Below, piece after piece: positions 26,006-30,706 of a stretch of DNA of 30,706 nt. This DNA comes from Methanosphaera sp. (GTDB taxonomy: Archaea; Methanobacteriota; Methanobacteria; Methanobacteriales; Methanobacteriaceae): assembly GCA_021199865.1 (NCBI GenBank), contig JAJQHG010000126.1, forward strand, positions 1 to 30,706, written 5' to 3'. The notes under the pieces were generated by a model, which was given only the letters and a program-made list of their open reading frames with translations, was not told the origin of the DNA and searched no databases. The translations under genes and the position numbers were made by a program. Each line of letters opens with the position of its first letter. Position 1 is the stretch's first letter.

Positions 26006-28090
26006 TTGACTAAAATAAATGAAAATATACAGGAAATAATATCTAAGGTATACCCCTATATTGAGGAATATAATCCAGCCCAACAAGCAGTAATAGACTC
26101 AGGGTTTATTGAAAGTAAGGATAACTATATAATCTCCATACCAACAGCTAGTGGTAAAACAGTACTAGGAGTACTAGCAGCACTAAACGTACTACTAAAG
26201 GGAGGAAAAGTAGTATATGCAGTACCATTAGTATCCCTACAAAACGAGAAATACAAAGAATTTAAGAAGTTTGAAGAGTTCGGATTCACTGTTGGTAAAC
26301 ACCCACGAAGTTCAGATCTCTCAGTAATGGTATTTGAATCATTTGATGCAGTAACAAGATTCTCCCTAAACAGTATCTCTAACATAGACCTAGTAATAAT
26401 AGATGAATTCCATATGATAGGAGACTTTAGTCGTGGACCAACACTAGAGTGTGCAATAACAAGACTAAAAGAACAAAATAAGGGTGTACGACTAATAGTA
26501 TTATCTGCAACACTAGAAAACATGGAAGAAATAGCCCAATGGCTAGATGCCCAGGTAGTAACACATGACTATAGACCAGTGCCACTACACAAAAGTGTAC
26601 TATCTGCCGAAGAGATTGGTGCAAGTGATAAGAATGCAGTAGTATTCAAGATACTTAATGAATCATTAAAGGACTCCTCCCAGATGCTAACATTCGTATC
26701 AACAAGACGATTCACAGAGTCACTAGCATCCCATATGGCCGAGAAGATCTCCAAGTACATACCCGAGGGAAAACGTGAAATCTATAACACTATAGCAGAG
26801 GATATACTTGATGTGCCACGAAGACGTAATAGTCAGCCAACAGAGGTATGTCGCAAACTAGCATCATGCATAAGAAATGGTATAGCCTTCCACCATGCAG
26901 GACTCTTTGATAGACAAAAAGAGATAATAGAGGAAGAATTTGTTAATGGTAATCTATTAATGATCACAGCAACACCAAGCCTAATGTATGGAGTAAACCT
27001 ACCATCAAAAAATGTTGTAATACGTGACTATACCAGGTGGACAGATAGAGGACAAACCAATATCCCAGTATTTGACTATGAACAAATGTCTGGTCGTGCA
27101 GGAAGACCAGGATTTGATACTGAAGGCTACAGCTACCTATTAGCTAAGACATTCATGGAATCATATGATTTGGATGAACACTATGTTCATGGACAGATTG
27201 AGCCAACAAACTCAAAACTAATAGATAATACTGATGCAGTATTAAGACAGATTATTACACAGATAGCTACAGGCTATGCTACAAGTATGGATGAATTAAT
27301 AGAATTCTTCAATAAAACATTCTATGGCTACCAGGTAGCACATGCATATAGTGGTACAGGATATGCATTTGGTGAGGACACAATAAAGTATGAACTAACA
27401 GCAAACCTTGACTACCTGGTAAGTAATAATATTGTGCGTGTAGGACCATCAGGACTACAGATAACACCACTAGGAACACTTATCTCACAGAATAATTACT
27501 CTGTTAAGACAACAGTACAACTAAAGGATTATGCAACAATGTCAACAGACAACTTTAGTGAGGGGGGATTAATCTATGAGGTATCACGTTGTAGTGACAT
27601 GCCAAAGATAAGCACAAAGTTCAGGGCAAACAAGGAGAATATCCGTGAAGTCCTATCAAGAAATAATATATATCCAAGTAATGTATCAAATGTTGAAGCA
27701 ACAGCCGCAAGCCTTATTGAATGGATTAATGAAAAAACAGAGTATCAAATAGAAAACTACCTAAAAGTATATGCAGCATCAACAAGACGTGCAAGCTATG
27801 AGGCATCAAGCTTAGTAAAATATTATCATGAAATCTGTGATGTACTAGGATACTATAAGAACTCACAAGAAGTAGATAAACTTGCATCCAGACTATACTA
27901 TGGAGTCAAGGAGGATATTATACCACTAGTTACGGGTGTTAAGAGACTTGGACGTGTGCGTGCTAGAAGCCTGCAGGATGTGTTTGGAGCAAACCTGCCA
28001 CGTACTTCTGCAAGTGAACTAATGAAGGTAGAAAATATTGGACAAAAGACAGCTGATAGCATAATAGAATACTATGCAAATAAAGAGTAG
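26006..28090 (+). CDS. Hel308-like ski2-family DNA helicase
   Basis: This is a superfamily 2 helicase of the Hel308/Ski2 type, 694 residues, likely used in repair or restart of stalled replication forks. Seen motifs: a Q-motif-like EYNPAQQAVI, Walker A PTASGKT (46-52), DEFH (133-136), SAT (167-169), and QMSGRAGRPGFD (motif VI). A winged helix and ratchet region follow. The C-terminus has helix-hairpin-helix elements (VTGVKRLGRVRARSL and KVENIGQKTADSI). I take the TTG at 26006 as start, since GGAGAT lies 8 bases upstream and no in-frame ATG is near. DUF2115 follows after 8 bases. Confidence 0.9.
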   Translation: MTKINENIQEIISKVYPYIEEYNPAQQAVIDSGFIESKDNYIISIPTASGKTVLGVLAALNVLLKGGKVVYAVPLVSLQNEKYKEFKKFEEFGFTVGKHPRSSDLSVMVFESFDAVTRFSLNSISNIDLVIIDEFHMIGDFSRGPTLECAITRLKEQNKGVRLIVLSATLENMEEIAQWLDAQVVTHDYRPVPLHKSVLSAEEIGASDKNAVVFKILNESLKDSSQMLTFVSTRRFTESLASHMAEKISKYIPEGKREIYNTIAEDILDVPRRRNSQPTEVCRKLASCIRNGIAFHHAGLFDRQKEIIEEEFVNGNLLMITATPSLMYGVNLPSKNVVIRDYTRWTDRGQTNIPVFDYEQMSGRAGRPGFDTEGYSYLLAKTFMESYDLDEHYVHGQIEPTNSKLIDNTDAVLRQIITQIATGYATSMDELIEFFNKTFYGYQVAHAYSGTGYAFGEDTIKYELTANLDYLVSNNIVRVGPSGLQITPLGTLISQNNYSVKTTVQLKDYATMSTDNFSEGGLIYEVSRCSDMPKISTKFRANKENIREVLSRNNIYPSNVSNVEATAASLIEWINEKTEYQIENYLKVYAASTRRASYEASSLVKYYHEICDVLGYYKNSQEVDKLASRLYYGVKEDIIPLVTGVKRLGRVRARSLQDVFGANLPRTSASELMKVENIGQKTADSIIEYYANKE

Positions 28091-28098
28091 GAATAATA

Positions 28099-28581
28099 AT
28101 GGACAAAGTATATGAAGGTATGAGTCTAGATGAATTATACACACAACTAAAAAGGGAGGCAAACAAGATATCCCTTGATGATTTATACCAATTATCATAT
28201 CACTTTAGTGAGGATAGCCGTTATCTTCCAAGAGAATATAATAAGAAATTCAGAAAAACAGTCCTGGATGTTATAGTAAAGAGGTTTATTGATCTTAGAA
28301 ATAATGAACATGAATATAGGGGAAAACTTAATAAAAATGATGCATCAAACATTAATCATTTACTAGAAATAAGGACTCCTAAAACAAGTTATATACTAAA
28401 TCTTGTAGTAGTATATGTAACATATTTGCTTAGACAACCAGTACACCTACCTGACACAGCATTTCCAGGAAAAGTATCCATATACTATGAGGATGGAGTA
28501 TATTATTGTCCAATAAAAAAGAAGCATATCCATACACCAAACAGTGTATGTAAGTATTGTATAGCAAAACCAGTGGAGTAA
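28099..28581 (+). CDS. DUF2115 (UPF0305) family protein
   Basis: This is a 160-residue protein of an uncharacterised family known from methanogens. The family-like features are a helical N-terminal half, the FPG segment (TAFPGKVSIYYEDGVYYCP) and a C-terminal cysteine group (one Cys in YYCPIKK, then Cys-x2-Cys in VCKYC) that could bind a metal. The start is 8 bases after the helicase stop with AGGAATAATA in front. Its constant place next to the Hel308-like gene in the order seen here suggests co-expression, but function is unknown. Confidence 0.85.
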   Translation: MDKVYEGMSLDELYTQLKREANKISLDDLYQLSYHFSEDSRYLPREYNKKFRKTVLDVIVKRFIDLRNNEHEYRGKLNKNDASNINHLLEIRTPKTSYILNLVVVYVTYLLRQPVHLPDTAFPGKVSIYYEDGVYYCPIKKKHIHTPNSVCKYCIAKPVE

Positions 28582-28586
28582 TTAAA

Positions 28587-28952
28587 ATGGGATTAAGAAA
28601 TAAAGAAATGGATATTGTTGATCAAAAGATCCAAGAATCAAAGATGATTAAGGATGAATTAGTTAGAAAGTATAAGGGAGATCTTGATGAGAAGCTTAAG
28701 AGTCAATCATATAAGACAGAACAACTAATTATAGATTCATCTCTTGGTGGAGTATACCATGACCTGATTGATTCTAAGGATGAACTACAAAGTAAATACC
28801 AGAGAAAATATAATCAAGCATATCATTCAGTGGATGTGGAACTATATAAGGTTAACCAGAAAATAGATAGACATGTTAGAAGTTCTACAGCCCGTGTTGA
28901 TCGTAAGGTTGGGGATATGGAAGAGAAGATAAAAAGAGAATTATTATACTAA
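28587..28952 (+). CDS. small coiled-coil hypothetical protein
   Basis: I do not recognise this protein. It has 121 residues from the ATG at 28587, preferred because GTGGAG lies 8 bases upstream inside the end of DUF2115. An open TTG at 28557 would overlap that gene and has no site. The sequence is strongly charged and helical throughout, rich in Lys, Asp, Glu and Gln, resembling the stalk-type helices of V/A-ATPase E or H subunits only in a general way. It is the last gene of the forward run and is convergent with DUF2098. Confidence 0.75.
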   Translation: MGLRNKEMDIVDQKIQESKMIKDELVRKYKGDLDEKLKSQSYKTEQLIIDSSLGGVYHDLIDSKDELQSKYQRKYNQAYHSVDVELYKVNQKIDRHVRSSTARVDRKVGDMEEKIKRELLY

Positions 28953-28991
28953 AAAAAGGATAATTATTTAATGGTGGATTTATCCTCCACC
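28951..28991 (-). terminator. hairpin and T-run ending the DUF2098 transcript
   Basis: GGTGGA (28973-28978) and TCCACC (28986-28991) pair around a 7-base loop overlapping the last codons of DUF2098. On the reverse strand the stem is followed, after about 15 AT-rich bases, by seven T. The coiled-coil gene converges from the left, so this short gap has to end transcripts from both sides. Confidence 0.5.
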
Positions 28992-29285
28992 TACACCATC
29001 ATCCTGCATCTCAGCAGATATATGGTTGTTTACTTTTTCTTTTAATTCCTCAACAGATAACTTACTTTCATCTTCTGAACTAGATTTATTAACCTTCTCA
29101 TGTTCTGTTAGCTCAACATATTGAGTATTATACCATAGTTTTGTTAGGTCATCAACCTGTATAAGCACCCAGGAGATGCCCTCATCATCAGTCTTCATAT
29201 CTAGAACTTCACCTATAGTACCAACTGATGGGTATACAATGTATGATCCAATACTAATTTCACGTCCTAATTTATCTGTTATCAT
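28980..29285 (-). CDS. DUF2098 family protein
   Basis: This is a protein of about 101 residues of a small uncharacterised methanogen family. The N-terminal 60 residues look like a small SH3/KOW-type barrel: GSYIVYPSVGTIGEVLDM, then WVLIQVDDLTKLWYNTQYVEL. An acidic, probably disordered linker follows, and the end is glycine-rich (DGVGGG). Three start codons cluster (GTG 29294, ATG 29288, ATG 29285). GGTGATC includes the GTG, so the ATG at 29285 or 29288 is more likely. It lies after the threonylcarbamoyl-AMP synthase gene on the same strand. Confidence 0.8.
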   Translation of the reverse strand: MITDKLGREISIGSYIVYPSVGTIGEVLDMKTDDEGISWVLIQVDDLTKLWYNTQYVELTEHEKVNKSSSEDESKLSVEELKEKVNNHISAEMQDDGVGGG

Positions 29286-29336
29286 CATGATCACCTAATA
29301 ATTACTAATTATCTTTATTCTTATTACTATTTTTAT

Positions 29337-29374
29337 GTTTAATTACTCTAGATTCATATAGTTTAATTACTCTA
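29337..29374. repeat. 14-base direct repeat at the end of the YrdC/Sua5 gene
   Basis: GTTTAATTACTCTA occurs at 29337-29350 and again at 29361-29374, a 24-base period. The second copy includes the stop codon of the gene. It looks like a small tandem duplication of the gene end. Confidence 0.7.
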
Positions 29375-29987
29375 TGTCCATATCTATTATCTTGCCTAGT
29401 ACTTCAGGATTACCATCACCACTACGTATAATCTCGGGCTTATTACTAGTTAAGTCTATTATTGTTGATGGCCTACTACTCCTAATTAATCCAGCATCGA
29501 TATAGTAATCTATAGAGTCTCCTAATTGGCTGTGTATTTCATCTATTGTGGGGTATGTTGGCATATGGGATATATTTGCACTAGTACTCGTTATTGGAAA
29601 CTTTCTTGTTAACTCGTAGCACACCTTATTATCAGGTATTCTTATTGCTACAGTACTATTATTGGCTGTTAATAGATCTGAAATATTATCCTTCTTATTT
29701 AATAGTATAGTGTATGGTCCAGGCAGTAACAAGTCAATGATTTTATTTATGTTCTCATTAGTTATGGCCACATCACTTATACTACTCTTGTCATGTACAC
29801 ATATGGATAGTGGTTTATTATGAGGCCTACTCTTTGCTTCATACACCTTTTCTAGTGAATCATCATCATAGATTTTTGCTCCTATACCATAGATGGTGTC
29901 TGTTGGATATACTATGATTTCCTTCTTATTCATAGCCTCTATCAAGCACATAACTTTTTTTTGGTCTAGATTCCTTATTATCTTCAT
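29367..29987 (-). CDS. L-threonylcarbamoyladenylate synthase (Sua5/YciO/YrdC family)
   Basis: This enzyme forms threonylcarbamoyl-AMP from threonine, bicarbonate and ATP, the first step of the universal t6A37 tRNA modification. Family features: IIVYPTDTIYGIGA near the N-terminus, KSRPHNKPLSI for ATP and phosphate binding, PGPYTILL, and STSAN further on. From the ATG at 29987 it has 206 residues, the YrdC-only length, so the extra Sua5 domain is absent. A GTG 12 bases upstream is open, but GTGGTTGA there better serves as the ribosome binding site. It is divergent from the phosphatidyltransferase gene. Confidence 0.92.
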   Translation of the reverse strand: MKIIRNLDQKKVMCLIEAMNKKEIIVYPTDTIYGIGAKIYDDDSLEKVYEAKSRPHNKPLSICVHDKSSISDVAITNENINKIIDLLLPGPYTILLNKKDNISDLLTANNSTVAIRIPDNKVCYELTRKFPITSTSANISHMPTYPTIDEIHSQLGDSIDYYIDAGLIRSSRPSTIIDLTSNKPEIIRSGDGNPEVLGKIIDMDIE

Positions 29988-30008
29988 GCTTTCAACCACT
30001 ACTTTTAT

Positions 30009-30024
30009 TAATATTTATATATTA
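30009..30024 (+). promoter_or_regulatory. TATA box of the CDP-alcohol phosphatidyltransferase gene, implying a leaderless mRNA
   Basis: AATATTTATATATTAT places TTTATATA at about 30013-30020. The ATG is at 30045, some 25-28 bases after the centre of the box, where archaeal transcription normally begins. No ribosome binding site precedes the ATG. The divergent threonylcarbamoyl gene probably uses the same 57-base AT-rich stretch in the other direction. Confidence 0.5.
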
Positions 30025-30044
30025 TCTATGTTATAAATTATATT

Positions 30045-30626
30045 ATGCTAAATAATAAGTTTCGCCCACAAGCTAATAATATCACAGAAAAGATAGGGAA
30101 AAACATACCCCTAGATCCTAATACTGTGACTTTAATAGGACTATTTATAAGTATATTTGCTGGAGTATTATTTGCTTCAGGAAATCTTATAGCAGGAGCA
30201 ATATTCATACTTCTTAGTGGAGTATGTGACATGATTGATGGTGCTATTGCACGTTCACTGGATCGTAGGACAAGGTTTGGAGGATTTCTTGACTCTGTGT
30301 GTGACAGATTTGCAGATGTAGCAATTCTTATAGGTATAATGTATGGTGGATACATAGATCCTATACTAACAGCCCTAGCAATTCATTCATCACTAACAGT
30401 AAGTTATGTTCGTTCACGTGCAGAAACTGAGGGTGTTAAATGTTCTGTTGGTATAGCCGAACGTGCCGAACGTTTACTAATAATAGTTGTAGGATCAATA
30501 ATAGCAGGGTTACTTGGCGGATCAAAGGATATAATGTTTATAGCTATAGGCATATTAACAGTACTTAGCTATATAACAGTTTTCCAGAGAATGTATCATG
30601 TATGGATGAATATAGAAGAAGTATAA
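30045..30626 (+). CDS. CDP-alcohol phosphatidyltransferase, probable archaetidylinositol phosphate synthase
   Basis: This is an integral membrane enzyme that moves the CDP-activated archaeal lipid onto an alcohol, most likely inositol phosphate, in polar lipid synthesis. The full signature D-x2-DG-x2-AR-x8-G-x3-D-x3-D is present, with Asp62, Asp65, Asp83 and Asp87 as metal ligands. About five or six hydrophobic segments surround it, and 193 residues is the usual length. The alcohol specificity is inferred from similarity in size and N-terminus to methanogen archaetidylinositol phosphate synthases; glycerol or serine cannot be excluded. No gene follows within the remaining 80 bases, which are T-rich and could hold the terminator. 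Confidence 0.9.
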   Translation: MLNNKFRPQANNITEKIGKNIPLDPNTVTLIGLFISIFAGVLFASGNLIAGAIFILLSGVCDMIDGAIARSLDRRTRFGGFLDSVCDRFADVAILIGIMYGGYIDPILTALAIHSSLTVSYVRSRAETEGVKCSVGIAERAERLLIIVVGSIIAGLLGGSKDIMFIAIGILTVLSYITVFQRMYHVWMNIEEV

Positions 30627-30706
30627 CCCTCATAACCTTCTTTTATTTTTAACCTTCTTTATAGACTAATTTTATATAATTAACAATTATTTCCTATATA
30701 TCCTAT

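Overview
The window is AT-rich archaeal DNA, most probably from a gut methanogen of the Methanobacteriales, close to Methanosphaera. The taxon is inferred, not searched. Support comes from the gene content: a group II thermosome, a GHMP-type archaeal shikimate kinase, ribosomal protein S17e, archaeal HMG-CoA synthase with its thiolase, CbiD, a Hel308-like helicase, and the methanogen families DUF2115 and DUF2098. Ribosome binding sites are of the GGTGATC/GGAGG type, and promoters look like the methanogen TTTATATA box.

Layout. At 160-2405 (+) two mevalonate-pathway genes (HMG-CoA synthase, thiolase) form an operon. At 2574-4869 (-) lie a hypothetical protein and the thermosome. At 5167-8400 (-) is a very long coiled-coil protein with a C-terminal winged-helix-like end, followed by a PAP2 membrane phosphatase. 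At 9069-13084 (-) is a compact lysine/diaminopimelate operon, lysC-dapA-dapB-asd. At 13461-14902 (-) an operon carries shikimate kinase, chorismate mutase and ribosomal protein S17e. At 15191-17052 (-) is a MacB/LolD-like ABC exporter, with a probable 29-residue membrane peptide just upstream. A small CPYC thioredoxin/glutaredoxin-like gene (+) follows.

The accessory core is 17726-23354 (-). It is an unusual restriction-modification locus. A 1102-residue protein joins a GIY-YIG-like domain, an SF2 helicase and the first half of an N6-adenine methyltransferase (motifs X and I), and ends before the catalytic NPPY motif. The missing half (NPPY plus the probable target-recognition region) is encoded upstream in two tandem paralogous genes. 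Each paralogue is split by a frameshift at an identical 17-base GA dinucleotide tract. One extra GA unit in either tract would join the two frames. Copy 1 also has a second lesion at an A6 run. The locus therefore looks like a split, phase-variable restriction-modification system with two alternative partner subunits. This is the most interesting feature of the window.

From 23810 to 28952 (+) there is a run of cbiD, a family 4 glycosyltransferase, a Hel308-like helicase, DUF2115 and a small coiled-coil protein. It converges on DUF2098 and a Sua5/YrdC-type threonylcarbamoyl-AMP synthase (-). The window ends with a CDP-alcohol phosphatidyltransferase (+), probably archaetidylinositol phosphate synthase, which appears to be leaderless. 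I saw no tRNA, rRNA, CRISPR array, transposase or insertion sequence.
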